64,000 nucleotides of DNA from Polyangium sp. y55x31 (GTDB lineage Bacteria; Myxococcota_A; Polyangia; Polyangiales; Polyangiaceae). How positions within the stretch are numbered: the first letter of the stretch is position 1; each line of letters starts with the position of its first letter. The notes under the pieces are model-generated. The model saw only the letters and a list, made by a program, of their open reading frames with translations. It made no database searches and was not told the DNA's origin. Shown here piece by piece: positions 9,100-18,601 of the stretch. The position numbers and the translations under genes were made by a program. The stretch is taken from positions 248,001 to 312,000 of the forward strand of contig NZ_JARZHG010000003.1 in assembly GCF_029946505.1 (NCBI RefSeq), written 5' to 3'.

Positions 9100-9717
9100 A
9101 TGATCGCAAAGCCGCCGACCGTTTTCGTCTCCTATGCATGGGAGGACGATGTAAAGGTTTGGGTGCGCAATTTTGCTACGCGTCTTCGGAGAGAGGGGGG
9201 AATCGACGTACATATCGATCAGTGGCATCTCGCTCCGGGCGACCCACTGCCAGCATTCATGGAAAACGCCGTCCGCACAAACGACTTCGTTCTTCTTGTC
9301 TGCACCCCAAAGTACAAAGCGAAGTCGGACACGAGGCAGGGCGGCGTTGGCTATGAGGGGGACATCATCACTGGGGAAGTCTTCGCCAAAGCGAATCATC
9401 GCAAATTCATCCCTATTCTGCGTAAGGGCGATTGGTTGTCGGCAGCTCCAAGTTTCCTTCTGGCAAAGGTATACATCGATCTTCGCGGCGACCCCTACAA
9501 TGAATCTGCGTATCAGGACCTTCTCAATGCACTACACGGACGCCTGGAACGACCGCCCACTCTCGGGCTTGCACCCGCTTTCAGCGGTGAAAATCCCGAC
9601 GCAAGCGGCAATTTGTCAAAATTAATCGCCCACAGTGTGGTAGCACAACCGGCAATCGTGCGCAACTGGCCCCAGCCAATAAAGGCGCCTCGATCTTCGG
9701 TGTCAAGCGTACTGTAA
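9100..9717 (+). CDS. SEFIR/TIR-like domain protein (5' part of a split gene)
   Basis: Residues 1-150 are a SEFIR-type TIR-like domain: TVFVSYAWEDDVKVWVRNFA, then HIDQWHLAPGD and LLVCTPKYKAKSD, with the typical GGVGYEGDIITGEVF strand and helix. After about residue 185 the frame drifts into low-quality sequence and stops at 9717. Frame 3 continues smoothly into a membrane helix and a folded domain (next entry). Inserting one base in the C run near 9668-9672 would give one protein of about 374 residues. SEFIR domains mediate homotypic signalling in eukaryotes and occur in bacterial conflict proteins; a role here is inferred. The base composition is less GC-rich than that of the neighbours. Confidence 0.78.
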   Translation: MIAKPPTVFVSYAWEDDVKVWVRNFATRLRREGGIDVHIDQWHLAPGDPLPAFMENAVRTNDFVLLVCTPKYKAKSDTRQGGVGYEGDIITGEVFAKANHRKFIPILRKGDWLSAAPSFLLAKVYIDLRGDPYNESAYQDLLNALHGRLERPPTLGLAPAFSGENPDASGNLSKLIAHSVVAQPAIVRNWPQPIKAPRSSVSSVL

Positions 9718-9737
9718 TCGGCGCTCTGATTGTTTGT

Positions 9738-10223
9738 TTGCTAGTACTCGCTGCAGCATTCATTGGTCTATCGAAGCTCGTGTCTCCAAGCACGCAGGCG
9801 GACTCGAAGCCTATGTTTCCATCTCCGAGCACTCAGGCGGAGCAGCTGGGACAGCCGGAGCGGGGATGGATCGAAGCATACGGAGCGGCGATCGACTCAG
9901 GCGACGTGGACCGCATCATTGCGTTGCATGTGCTGCCTACTCGGCGCTTCTTCACAGCGCGAAATCAAGACGCGACGCAGCTCCGCAAGCTATACCAAGG
10001 CTGGTTCGACGGGGATGGTCGCACGAAACGAACGGGATTCGACAATTGCTCGCTCGCGACCTTGGCTAGCGATGGAGCACGCGCCCTGCGCTGCGAAACT
10101 TATGTTGAACCGCCGTTCTTGAAGAACCCGTCCAGGGTGCCTACTTGTCTCGTATTCAGGAGCGATGGGAAGCTACTATCGCGAACGGAGATATCAAAAG
10201 GAAACGATTGTCCGCCCCAGTGA
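9738..10223 (+). CDS. Membrane-anchored NTF2-like domain (3' part of the split SEFIR gene)
   Basis: The frame reads IGALIVCLLVLAAAFIGLSK (membrane helix), a Ser/Thr/Pro/Gln linker and an NTF2-like domain (ERGWIEAYGAAIDSGDVDRI, then DGARALRCETYV) ending in a DCPPQ tail. The only starts in this frame are weak (TTG at 9738), and the helix begins upstream of that codon near 9695, so it is probably the natural continuation of the SEFIR gene. NTF2-like folds often bind small ligands or act as sensors; outside the membrane it could be a ligand-sensing module. A separately translated protein cannot be ruled out. Confidence 0.6.
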   Translation: MLVLAAAFIGLSKLVSPSTQADSKPMFPSPSTQAEQLGQPERGWIEAYGAAIDSGDVDRIIALHVLPTRRFFTARNQDATQLRKLYQGWFDGDGRTKRTGFDNCSLATLASDGARALRCETYVEPPFLKNPSRVPTCLVFRSDGKLLSRTEISKGNDCPPQ

Positions 10224-10307
10224 GCCTGGAAGCATGCATCGCGCCGAAGCGTCGCGTCTGCATGCGGTAGCAACGTCGCCGGGGACCGCTACGGGACAAC
10301 CGGACCT

Positions 10308-12200
10308 TCACATCGGATCGTCGATGTGCAGGGTGACCCTGTAGGCCCGTCTCTCCTCGCTGAACGAATTCGACACGACATCGCGGAAAACGAGGCCCAG
10401 GCACAGCGCCGTGACGCGTACCTTGTCTTCATGGCGTGCGTTCAACCTCTCTGCGATGATATCGTTGCCGTCACGAATCCTGATGTCGATGCCATCCTCA
10501 TGAATGTCCGAGGTTGTCGCTCGCATGCGCGTCAGCTGCGTATTGTGTTCGGTCGCAGCGACGGAAGTGCAGGTCCAGCCCTCCCCACGCCTTGCGCTGG
10601 GGCGTAGACATACCTCGGCGGTGGGATTGGAGACGCGGACGTTGCGCTCCTCTGTTTTTCCAAGCTTCTCGAGCGCGACGGCGAACCGGAGCAGCCACCT
10701 ACCGTCAGGATCCAGGTCGTCCGTACAATCCGCTGAAACGCACGCCCTTTTGGATGGGCAGTCGGAGCAGCGTTCTTTGGCCGGGTCGCAGAGGCTCTTC
10801 TTTTCGGCCGTATTCTGAGGGTTTGTTGCACAGTTTTTTCCGCCGCAACACACCGCGGGGCATTCCTGCGACGAGGGTGGAAGTAGCGGCGGATCGGGTG
10901 GTTCCGGCTCGAGCTTTCCGACTGTGGTCGCTACTGGGCTCGTCGAGACGGGCAACACGGGCGAGGGGGGATCGGGGGTGACTCTTGCAGGCGTGGACGG
11001 GAGGGAAGGGAGCATCGAAGCCACGGGATTGGCGTCGCGCTCGCTCTCGTCGCCACCTCGCAATGCGAAGACCGCCACGATCACGGCGAGCACGGCACCA
11101 ACAGCCAGACCGGCGAGGATGGGCGTCTGTGGCGTCATGGGAATGGCTGACGGCGGCGGAGGTGGTATTTCTACGGGAGGCCTGTGTAATGCGTGGAGCA
11201 ACGGGCTGCTCGGTTCCGTGACGCGCGGTGGTGCGGGCGTGGGCGCAGTCATGGGAGCTGTCGTGCCCTGTTCCGTGCGCACGGCCATGGAGAGCTCCGT
11301 CCGCGGCAATACGACCTGTCCTCCGCGAGATAGGCGGAGCAAGTCGACCCCCGACCGGGGCCTTCCGGAAGGATCTAGGCTCAGGCATGCGGCAATGGCT
11401 CTCGCCCACGGGCCCGGGAGAGCTGGCGGGGGCCAAGCGAGGCTTCCATGGGCAGCGGAGCGATACGCCCGTCCAAAGGCTTCGAGGGGCGCATCCACCG
11501 GCAATCCCGTGGGATGTCGTCCCAGCAAGAGTTCCGCACCGAGGACGCCAAAGGCGAACATGTCCCGACCGAAGCCACGATCGTCCCGCGGCGCGGACAT
11601 GCGGGCGGCGAGGTCGGGCGCGACGAGCTCCGGCGCGAGGTAAGGCACGGTTCCGAGCACGGTGCCCGTCGCGGTGAGCGGTCGGGGATTGCCGAGCTCC
11701 ACGGCGATGCCGAAATCAACGAGCTTGACCGTACCGGGGCTCGTCGGTGCCGTCCAGAATCGTTCGGTGACGAGGATGTTGTCCGGCTTGAGGTCGCGGT
11801 GGACGATGTTGCGCTCGTGCACGAACGCGAGCGCCTCGGCGATCTGCTCGAGGAGCGCGGCCCGGTGCGCAGCCGTCATGCGCGGATCCTGGATGAGATC
11901 GGAGAGCGGCTCCCCGTCGACCAGCTCGAGGACCAGGCCGGACACCCCGGCGGCGATGTCCTCGAAGAGGCCGTGACAAACGATCAGCGCGGGGTGCGGA
12001 GCCTTGGCGAGCGCATGGGCCTCCCGCCGAGCGCGCTCGAATGCCTCGGGCGTGGCGCGCTCGCGTGGGACGAGCTTGACGGCGCGCAGGGCACGGTTCT
12101 CGAGGAGATCAGCCGCCTTCCAGACGGTTCCCTGTCCTCCCTCGCCCAGCGGTTCGAGAAGTTCGTACCGATCGATGCGTTGGCCTGCACGAACGCGCAT
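10308..12200 (-). CDS. Transmembrane Ser/Thr kinase with cysteine-containing extracytoplasmic domain
   Basis: Protein of 630 residues starting MRVRAGQRIDRYELL. Kinase motifs are complete: GEGGQG loop, K42 in AVKLV, HRDLKPDN from 134, DFG at 162-164 and APEL at 189-192. After a Pro/Thr linker, one membrane helix (ILAGLAVGAVLAVIVAVFAL) precedes an extracytoplasmic part. That part holds a dense cysteine block (CPAVCCGGKNC, then CDPAKERCSDC) and a beta-rich terminal domain (DGRWLLRFAVALEKLG to the end). The sensor half is unlike the Pro/Ala tails of the other kinases here and may read a surface ligand or redox state. It converges with the SEFIR gene and diverges from the 12464 operon. Confidence 0.92.
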   Translation of the reverse strand: MRVRAGQRIDRYELLEPLGEGGQGTVWKAADLLENRALRAVKLVPRERATPEAFERARREAHALAKAPHPALIVCHGLFEDIAAGVSGLVLELVDGEPLSDLIQDPRMTAAHRAALLEQIAEALAFVHERNIVHRDLKPDNILVTERFWTAPTSPGTVKLVDFGIAVELGNPRPLTATGTVLGTVPYLAPELVAPDLAARMSAPRDDRGFGRDMFAFGVLGAELLLGRHPTGLPVDAPLEAFGRAYRSAAHGSLAWPPPALPGPWARAIAACLSLDPSGRPRSGVDLLRLSRGGQVVLPRTELSMAVRTEQGTTAPMTAPTPAPPRVTEPSSPLLHALHRPPVEIPPPPPSAIPMTPQTPILAGLAVGAVLAVIVAVFALRGGDESERDANPVASMLPSLPSTPARVTPDPPSPVLPVSTSPVATTVGKLEPEPPDPPLLPPSSQECPAVCCGGKNCATNPQNTAEKKSLCDPAKERCSDCPSKRACVSADCTDDLDPDGRWLLRFAVALEKLGKTEERNVRVSNPTAEVCLRPSARRGEGWTCTSVAATEHNTQLTRMRATTSDIHEDGIDIRIRDGNDIIAERLNARHEDKVRVTALCLGLVFRDVVSNSFSEERRAYRVTLHIDDPM

Positions 12201-12463
12201 TCTTGTGCTTCTACACAAACAGGCGGAGGATGTTAAGTGGCTTTCGTCGATCGTGGGTTGGCTTCTCGGTCTTCGACTTCGCGTCTCAGAAGTCGCATCC
12301 TCGACCTCATCGCTGTGCACGGCGTGACGACCCCGCCCCCGGTACGGGGGGCCCCGACGCACACAGAGGAACGGATCAGGATGTTGGTCTTCCCAACACC
12401 GTTGCCTTCGGATACGATGCTCGCGGGGTTCTGTGCCCCCATGCGCTCCCTGGCGGATCCGAC

Positions 12464-14437
12464 ATGGGTTTCAAGAAGAGTTTCAAGCTGCCGGGGGGCA
12501 CCCGGGTCAACCTGAGCAAGCGCGGTGTCGGCGTGTCCGTCGGTGTTCGCGGCTTGCGCGTCAGCACGGGTCCTGCCGGAACCAGGTTACACACGAGTAT
12601 TCCTGGCACAGGTATTCGATCCTCTACTTCGCTAGGGGGACGGTCCTCCCATGCCGCGGCACAGAGCGGGGTGCAGAGCGGCCCAGGCAGTTCGAGTTGT
12701 GCCTCATCGATGGGAATCGGGTGCCTCGCGCTCGTGGCGATCGGCATCCTCTTGAAGCTGTTGCAGCTCCTGGCGGACGCCGCGCTGGCGGTGTTCTCCA
12801 CGGTATGGCCCTGGCTCATCATGGCTTCGTTGGGGCTCTGGTATGTCGCGAAGCGCCTCCTCGCGACCTGGCGGCGACAACGGTTCGAGAAACGGTTTTT
12901 CGATGCCTTAATTGCGATCTCTACACCTGGTGGAGACGCAGGGCCCCTCTTGTCGAGGCTTTCCCTCGAGGCGCCCGGCGAGGCCGACATCCCGCTCCTT
13001 CTTGCCTTGCATTCCGCAAGCGCCGGCGACACGTCGGGCGCGCTCGCCGCGGTGGACATGGCGCTTGCATGTGCGGGAACACTCGGACGCCTGTCAGGGG
13101 GCTTGACGCTGCGCTTTCCTGGAAGCTTGGCGTCGCTATCGTTCGCTCTCCATGAAGGCGGCTGGGAAGCGCTGCAGGTGTTGCGTAACGATCTACTCAT
13201 TCGCCTGGGGCGAGCCGCCGAAGTCGTGGCGCCGCAATCGCTGAGCATGCATGGGCCCATGCGAGTCATGCAGCTCGCGACCGCCGCAGACGCCAGCATC
13301 GCAGTGGGCAATGTTGAGCAGGCCATTGGGGCTCTGGAGCAGGCCACGGCAGCAGGTGCATTGCCTCGCGTGAAGAGCGCGCTTCAATACAAGAAGGCCA
13401 GGGCGTTGGAGGTGGCAGGGAACCGAGACCGGGCCATCGCCGAGTATTCGAACCTGTTGCAGGACGGCGGATACGAGGATGCTCAGGAGCGCATGGATGC
13501 GCTCGTCGCCGCAAGGGACGAAGAATCGTTGGCGCAAGCGGTTCAGCGGATGAAGAGCGCGCGCACCGTGCCCGAACTACGTGCGGTGCTCGATGCCGCG
13601 CTGCGTGAGGTCACCCTGGACCCGACGCGCCAGAGGTTGCGCAGGGCGGCGCATCCGATCGAAGCGGACGTCAGATCACGATTGCAGGCAGAAGCCAGCG
13701 CACTGGAGGAGCGGGTCTCGCAATCCGCGATCGAGCAGCTCGTTCAGGCCAAGACCACGGCAGCTCGTCAGAGCGTGCTCGATCGCGCGTTGGCGAACAT
13801 CTCTGATGCAAAGCGAGCCGAGCGATTGCGAGCGGAGGCAACACGCATCGAGGCGGAAGCGCAGGCGCTGATTCGTGCCCAAGCTGAGGAGGAGCAGGCG
13901 AGGCGGCACGCGGAGACAGAACAGCGCGAAGAGTACGCCTTCGAAAGGGCGCTTAGGGAGATGCGCGTTGCTTCGAGCCCCGCTCTCCTCGAAGTCGCGC
14001 GCGAGAGGGGCCTGAGTACCCTATCGGATCCCACTCGGCGGGAGCGATTTCAAGCAGCAGCAACCAAGGTTTCTGAAGAAGTTCATGCCCGATGGACGGC
14101 CGAGCTCGAGGCGGAAGAAGAAAATGCGTTCCGACGGACCGTCATCAAGATGGAGGCCGCACGCGGCCCTGCCGGGCGACGGTCAGCCCTGGAGGCGGGG
14201 CTTCGTGAGATCACGAGTCCGCAGAAACGGGAGCGGCTGCTGGTCGAGGCGTCGCGAATCGAGGTCGAAGCGGTGCTCGACAAAGTTGACGGCCTGAAGA
14301 CCGCGGCCGCGAAGAAGCGTAATCTGCAGACAGCGCTTGAGGCGCTCCGCAATGACGACGTTCCGGACGAGCTGCAGGCGAAGCAGATCCAATGGCTCGA
14401 GGATGCCCTCGCTGAACTGGACGGGAGGGGGAAGTAG
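12464..14437 (+). CDS. DUF4236 / membrane / helical-repeat protein, first gene of a four-gene operon
   Basis: Protein of 657 residues. The first 50 residues (MGFKKSFKLPGGTRVNLSKR, then GVSVGVRGLRVSTGPAGTR and PGTGI) match DUF4236, a short beta-rich domain of unknown role. Two hydrophobic helices follow (CLALVAIGILLKLLQLLADA and a second near ALAVFSTVWPWLIMASLGLW). The remainder is helical, with TPR-like units (AIGALEQATAAGALPRVKSA) and long charged coiled-coil repeats of the type IEAEAQALIRAQAEEEQARR. The start is fixed by the domain. Its stop overlaps the next start by one base. The design suggests a membrane-tethered scaffold; function unknown. Confidence 0.82.
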   Translation: MGFKKSFKLPGGTRVNLSKRGVGVSVGVRGLRVSTGPAGTRLHTSIPGTGIRSSTSLGGRSSHAAAQSGVQSGPGSSSCASSMGIGCLALVAIGILLKLLQLLADAALAVFSTVWPWLIMASLGLWYVAKRLLATWRRQRFEKRFFDALIAISTPGGDAGPLLSRLSLEAPGEADIPLLLALHSASAGDTSGALAAVDMALACAGTLGRLSGGLTLRFPGSLASLSFALHEGGWEALQVLRNDLLIRLGRAAEVVAPQSLSMHGPMRVMQLATAADASIAVGNVEQAIGALEQATAAGALPRVKSALQYKKARALEVAGNRDRAIAEYSNLLQDGGYEDAQERMDALVAARDEESLAQAVQRMKSARTVPELRAVLDAALREVTLDPTRQRLRRAAHPIEADVRSRLQAEASALEERVSQSAIEQLVQAKTTAARQSVLDRALANISDAKRAERLRAEATRIEAEAQALIRAQAEEEQARRHAETEQREEYAFERALREMRVASSPALLEVARERGLSTLSDPTRRERFQAAATKVSEEVHARWTAELEAEEENAFRRTVIKMEAARGPAGRRSALEAGLREITSPQKRERLLVEASRIEVEAVLDKVDGLKTAAAKKRNLQTALEALRNDDVPDELQAKQIQWLEDALAELDGRGK

Positions 14438-15651
14438 TGGATCATCGCAAGCCGGAGGAGGGGGGTTTGGAGGTCACCGCGGAGGTACCTGTTGCAAACC
14501 TCGACCAGATCTTCCCACGTCCTCACCCGTCAGCAGAGTTTGTTTTTCGCCTAGGTGGTGCATCGCTTCTGCTGGGCGCCATTACAGGGATTCCTGCAAT
14601 CTTGCTGGCAAGGCTGGTCCAGCGGGAGATCGCCGAGTCGGCAGGGCGATACGCGGGGGAGAGCCACGCGCGGCGAGGGGAATTTCTCGGTGCGGTGGGA
14701 ACCTACGGGAGCGGGTTCCTGGTCCTGTTTGCGCTGGCGTACTCGTGGCCCGCAGTGGCGGCAGCTGGTGCAGTGACCGCGGCGATGGGCGGGCTCGTCG
14801 CGTTCGTGACGCGTGGCCAGGAGCCTACCCAGCCGCTATCTGCTCTTGGGGTTTGGTTGCGCCGGACGCCTGGATGGATCGCCATCGGCGGCGTGCTGGT
14901 CTCCGCTGTTGGAGGGTTCTTCGTCGGGCAGAAAGCAGAAGAGAGCGCACGCATCGAGGCAATGGCTCGATGTGACGAGCGCATGCGCGAGGCCGAGGAG
15001 GCGAAGGCCACGAATGCATTCGAGCTAGCGAGGAGCAGCCTCCGGGAGGCGCGCACATCGTGCCTGGGAACGCAGGTCGAAAAGCTCGCTGCGGCCGAGG
15101 TCGACCTCGGCGCGAAGGAGACCGCGTACAAGGAGCGGCGTCAGAAGGAGGAGGCTGAGCGGCGTGTCCAGGCCGAGCGGGAAGCCGCAGAGCAGCGGAA
15201 GCGCATGTTCGAGTTTGGCGTGGATGCTGCGGCTACGGCTCTGAAGCATGCAACAGACGAGGCTGTGCGCGGCAAGTGGACCGAGGCGAAGGAGGACATC
15301 GACAAGGCGGAAAAGTCGCTGAGGGATGTTGCCTGGGCGGAGTTCACGACGGAAAAGCGGTGGCGGGATCTGAGTGCGCAGATCGAGCCGCTGCGGAAGC
15401 GGATTGCTCCTGGGCTCGAGCAGCAGCGGAAGGCCGAGGAGGCGGCGCTCGCGCGGAAGATTGCGGCCGATGAGGCGGCGATCCAGAGGCAGGAAGCGGA
15501 GCGGAAGCGCCAGGAGGCGGCGGAGGCGGCGCGCGAGGCGAATAGGCACGTGCTTTGCCGCGACGGGACGGTGTCGCCGACGTGCCTGTGCAGTAGGGCC
15601 AGCAAGCGAGGGTGTTGCTCGCATCATGGTGGGGTTGCAGGGTGTGAGTGA
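14437..15651 (+). CDS. Membrane and coiled-coil protein with DUF3761-like C-terminus
   Basis: Protein of 404 residues starting with GTG inside the TAGTG overlap with the previous stop, which indicates translational coupling. It has about four hydrophobic helices in the first 170 residues (LGGASLLLGAITGIPAILLA, FLVLFALAYSWPAVAAAGAV, GWIAIGGVLVSAVGGFFVG). A long Glu/Lys/Ala coiled coil follows. The last 30 residues (LCRDGTVSPTCLC, then CCSHHGGVAGC) match the cysteine/histidine signature of DUF3761. The tail could be a disulphide or metal-binding knob. Likely partners are the other operon products; no catalytic motif is seen. Confidence 0.78.
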   Translation: MDHRKPEEGGLEVTAEVPVANLDQIFPRPHPSAEFVFRLGGASLLLGAITGIPAILLARLVQREIAESAGRYAGESHARRGEFLGAVGTYGSGFLVLFALAYSWPAVAAAGAVTAAMGGLVAFVTRGQEPTQPLSALGVWLRRTPGWIAIGGVLVSAVGGFFVGQKAEESARIEAMARCDERMREAEEAKATNAFELARSSLREARTSCLGTQVEKLAAAEVDLGAKETAYKERRQKEEAERRVQAEREAAEQRKRMFEFGVDAAATALKHATDEAVRGKWTEAKEDIDKAEKSLRDVAWAEFTTEKRWRDLSAQIEPLRKRIAPGLEQQRKAEEAALARKIAADEAAIQRQEAERKRQEAAEAAREANRHVLCRDGTVSPTCLCSRASKRGCCSHHGGVAGCE

Positions 15652-15676
15652 ATCGTAAGAAGGGCAGGCAGCAGAC

Positions 15677-16981
15677 GTGGAAGACTTGAGCCAGAAGTCG
15701 CTCATCGCGCAGTGCCGCCACAAGGCGTCCGCTCTGATCGAGGCACGACGTTTCGCCGACGGGTTGGCGGTTCTCGAGCACGCCCTTTGTCGCGCTCCGG
15801 ACGATCTCAATCTCCTGGAGTATTACGTAGATGCCGCTCGTAAAGCCGCCGAGTCGGCGTCCACGGAAGACGAGATTCTCGAACGGCTGGCGGCATTGGA
15901 AGCGTTCATGCGCGGAAGGATCGCGCTCGTCCCGTTCGAGGCGCTCGATCGCGTCCTGGCGTGGGTCGCGGAGATTGGCCGGGCGCGAGAGCAGAAAAGC
16001 GTCGCGAGCAACGTGTCGCCCGAGGCGAGTGCGCTACCTCCCGAAGTCGCAGCCGTTGCAGAGGGGCGCTTTGATCGAGCGCCGCCGAGCGATACCCGTG
16101 ATTTGCGAGCCCGGATCGCCGCTCTCGAATCTGCCCGCGTGCTCCCGTCGAGCGCGGCCATCGTCGAGGATATCGAAACGGCGCTGGAGTCTGCTCAGAT
16201 GGCGCTCGCGTGGGACGAGATCGCGCCGACGTTGAGCAACGAGCTTGCCCGCCTATCCTCTCGCCCGCCGGTGGTTAGGGCTTACCTGCTTCAGAGCATC
16301 GAAAATTCGCTGCGACCGTTCGCATCAAAGTCGGACCGCCTTGGCCCGGAGCGCTCTGAGGGCGTATGCGTGCTGCTTCAGTCCCTGCGCGAGGCTAGCG
16401 AGGCGCTAGCCACCGAGACGCGCGAGGCGGAGGCGCGCGCTCGTTGGAAGGGCTTCCGCGAGAAGTACGCGGCCCCCATCGACACCATCGAAAAGTGGGC
16501 GGAGCCGTGGGGCCATTATCCCGACGGCGCCTGCCAGAAAATCCTCGAGCAGATCCGGCAGGTCGCTGCAGCTCTGCAGCCGCTCATCCCAGCACTCGGT
16601 GATACAGCCGCGGCACGAGACGCAAACGACCTCGCGCAGCGGCTCCAGCAGCAGGCCTCGCGCGCCGTCACCGCGCAACAAAACCGCTTTGATCAATTTG
16701 CTCTTGACTGCATGCGGGCGGGATACGATGCCTGCGCAAGCTACATCGGAATCATCGATAAAGAGAAAGACCTCGGTGACGCGATGATCACACATTTCGG
16801 TCCGCTCGATCCGCGCCAGCTCGGGCCCGAGGCGCAGCGGGCATTCAGCGAGATCTTCGAGGTCCTCTTCCAGCGGCTTGACAAAGTCAGCGCCGGGTCG
16901 GACGCAGAGAAGCGAGGAACGAAGCTCTACGTCCTCAAGCGGATCATGGAGACGAAACGACGCACGGTGTCCGAATTCTAG
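15677..16981 (+). CDS. Helical TPR-like cytosolic protein
   Basis: Protein of 434 residues from a GTG start preceded by AGAAGGGCAGG. It opens with a TPR-like unit (ALIEARRFADGLAVLEHALC, APDDLNLLEYYVDAARKA) and is otherwise all-helical, without signal peptide or membrane helix. There is no catalytic signature. It lies 25 bases after the DUF3761-like gene and 9 bases before the nuclease-like gene, whose ribosome site (AGGAG) overlaps this stop codon. It may be an adaptor or chaperone for the following protein, an inference from position only. Confidence 0.75.
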   Translation: MEDLSQKSLIAQCRHKASALIEARRFADGLAVLEHALCRAPDDLNLLEYYVDAARKAAESASTEDEILERLAALEAFMRGRIALVPFEALDRVLAWVAEIGRAREQKSVASNVSPEASALPPEVAAVAEGRFDRAPPSDTRDLRARIAALESARVLPSSAAIVEDIETALESAQMALAWDEIAPTLSNELARLSSRPPVVRAYLLQSIENSLRPFASKSDRLGPERSEGVCVLLQSLREASEALATETREAEARARWKGFREKYAAPIDTIEKWAEPWGHYPDGACQKILEQIRQVAAALQPLIPALGDTAAARDANDLAQRLQQQASRAVTAQQNRFDQFALDCMRAGYDACASYIGIIDKEKDLGDAMITHFGPLDPRQLGPEAQRAFSEIFEVLFQRLDKVSAGSDAEKRGTKLYVLKRIMETKRRTVSEF

Positions 16982-16990
16982 GAGTACAGT

Positions 16991-18601
16991 ATGGATGACC
17001 TCGCGTTGAACGCGCACGTCCCGCTCATCGCCGGCTCGCCGATGCCGCTAGGCGCGGTTTCGGTCACTCTGCACCGCGGGGCGATCGAAGCGTGGCGCAT
17101 GAACGCGCCGAAGGGGGTCGTAGGTGAGCGTCTCATGTCGGACATCTTCACGCGTGGGGTGGCCGAACGCGGGGGCGCCCCGTGGTGTGCGCTGTCGCCA
17201 GATCGGCCAGGTGGAACGGGCATCGACGGCCTGTTCGTTCGAGTGGGCCGAAACGGTCAACTCCACTCGCTGATGGTCACAGAGGCGAAGTTCGGGAGTT
17301 CGCGCCTGGGCAAGACGCTCAGCGGGTTGCAGATGAGCGATGCGTGGACGCGTCCGCGCCTCGCTACGACGGCGCGGCTGTACGAGGACGCGGCGTGCGC
17401 CATGGAGCGAGGGCGCGTCCTGGTGGGAGCGCCGGAAGGGTCGAACTCGCTGCTCGTTCCCCTGGGTGGCGGCCACTCGGCGAACGTCCAGTCCACGGCG
17501 CATGGTGTGCTCGTCGATGCACCCAGGGGTGTCAGCCGGCACGCGATCCTCAAGCAACTTCAAGCCACGAGCTCCATCCTGCAACGAGCAGCCCGCGGCA
17601 AACTCGCCTATCGAACGCGCCTCTTCCGGATCGAGGCCACCGGGGACGAGTTCAACGTCTGTATCGAGCGTTTGGACCCGAAGACAGGGGCCCCCTTGAA
17701 GATCACGGCCCAGTTCCGCGGAAGCTATGCGCGCCTGCCCCGCGAGATTCGACCGTTGCTCAAAGGAGCCATTCGGCAGGCCCTCGTTGATCACGGTACC
17801 GACCCCGGTCGGGCGGAAGGTCTCACACGTGAGGTATTGCGGAATCCTCGGGTCTTGAATCAACTGGACCTGACGCGCGCGCGTTGGTGGCGTGTTGGCT
17901 TTGATCGAGGTCTCGTCCTGTCGGTATTGGGGGCCACCGCCTCCGCTGGAGGGCGCGCGCTTATGCGCGAGGTTGGGGCGGGCGGTAAGATCGACTGGAA
18001 GCCAGTGTTGCGCGACGTCGGAATCGCCGCGCTTGGTGCCGGCGTCGGATACGTGACCGCTCGCCAGGTTCAGGTCCTTTTGGTTGCAACACCCGCCGGA
18101 CGCAACATTGCTTCGGCGCTCGCGGTGCGCGGGGCGAGCACAACTGCGGTTGGCGCTCTGGGCAGCGCCGCAGCGGGCCTCGCCTCGAGCGCCGTTGTCG
18201 CTCTTGGGCTGTACCTCTCGGGAGCAATCGATGGTCGCGGCGCGCGCGTGATGGCGACCGCAGGCGCTGCCGGCGCTGTTGCCTCCGTGGCGCTCTCGGC
18301 GGGCGCTTTTGCGACCGCCGCTGCCGTGGGAACAGCCGGGACAGGCACCGCCATTGGTACGCTAAGTGGCGCGGCGTTCAAGAGCGCGGCTCTCGCCTGG
18401 TTTGGATGCGGCGGTGGCATGGCCGTCGGCGGAGCGGTGCTCACCGGCGGAGCGGCCCTCGTTGGAATCGCCGCCTCCTATGGCGTCGGGGCGCTCTCCC
18501 GCCATCTTGACGAACGAGCGCAAGCCCGCTTGGCCCGCCTTTCGCTGGATGTGGTGGCTGCACACCTCGGTAGACATCCTCCCCGGTTCAGTCCTCGATG
18601 A
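16991..18601 (+). CDS. PD-(D/E)XK nuclease-like domain fused to Ala/Gly-rich hydrophobic region
   Basis: Protein of 536 residues from ATG, with AGGAG eight bases upstream. Residues about 40-125 carry a restriction-endonuclease-like constellation: E46 in VGERLMSDIF, D79 in GTGIDGLFV, E98-x-K100 in VTEAKFGSSRLG and Q114 in GLQMSDAW. Such blocks occur in C-terminal nuclease domains of polymorphic toxins; here the domain is near the N-terminus. Residues about 310-520 are a series of Ala/Gly-rich hydrophobic helices resembling glycine-zipper or pore-like regions. It closes the operon with two membrane/coiled-coil proteins and a TPR-like protein. A secreted or injected DNase effector is possible, but activity and delivery are inferred. 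Confidence 0.78.
   Translation: MDDLALNAHVPLIAGSPMPLGAVSVTLHRGAIEAWRMNAPKGVVGERLMSDIFTRGVAERGGAPWCALSPDRPGGTGIDGLFVRVGRNGQLHSLMVTEAKFGSSRLGKTLSGLQMSDAWTRPRLATTARLYEDAACAMERGRVLVGAPEGSNSLLVPLGGGHSANVQSTAHGVLVDAPRGVSRHAILKQLQATSSILQRAARGKLAYRTRLFRIEATGDEFNVCIERLDPKTGAPLKITAQFRGSYARLPREIRPLLKGAIRQALVDHGTDPGRAEGLTREVLRNPRVLNQLDLTRARWWRVGFDRGLVLSVLGATASAGGRALMREVGAGGKIDWKPVLRDVGIAALGAGVGYVTARQVQVLLVATPAGRNIASALAVRGASTTAVGALGSAAAGLASSAVVALGLYLSGAIDGRGARVMATAGAAGAVASVALSAGAFATAAAVGTAGTGTAIGTLSGAAFKSAALAWFGCGGGMAVGGAVLTGGAALVGIAASYGVGALSRHLDERAQARLARLSLDVVAAHLGRHPPRFSPR

Noticed and set aside
7397..9103. One continuous 568-codon frame
   Set aside because: It stays open by chance: the sigma-like and cysteine-rich pieces need other frames to be complete, so it is not a single protein.
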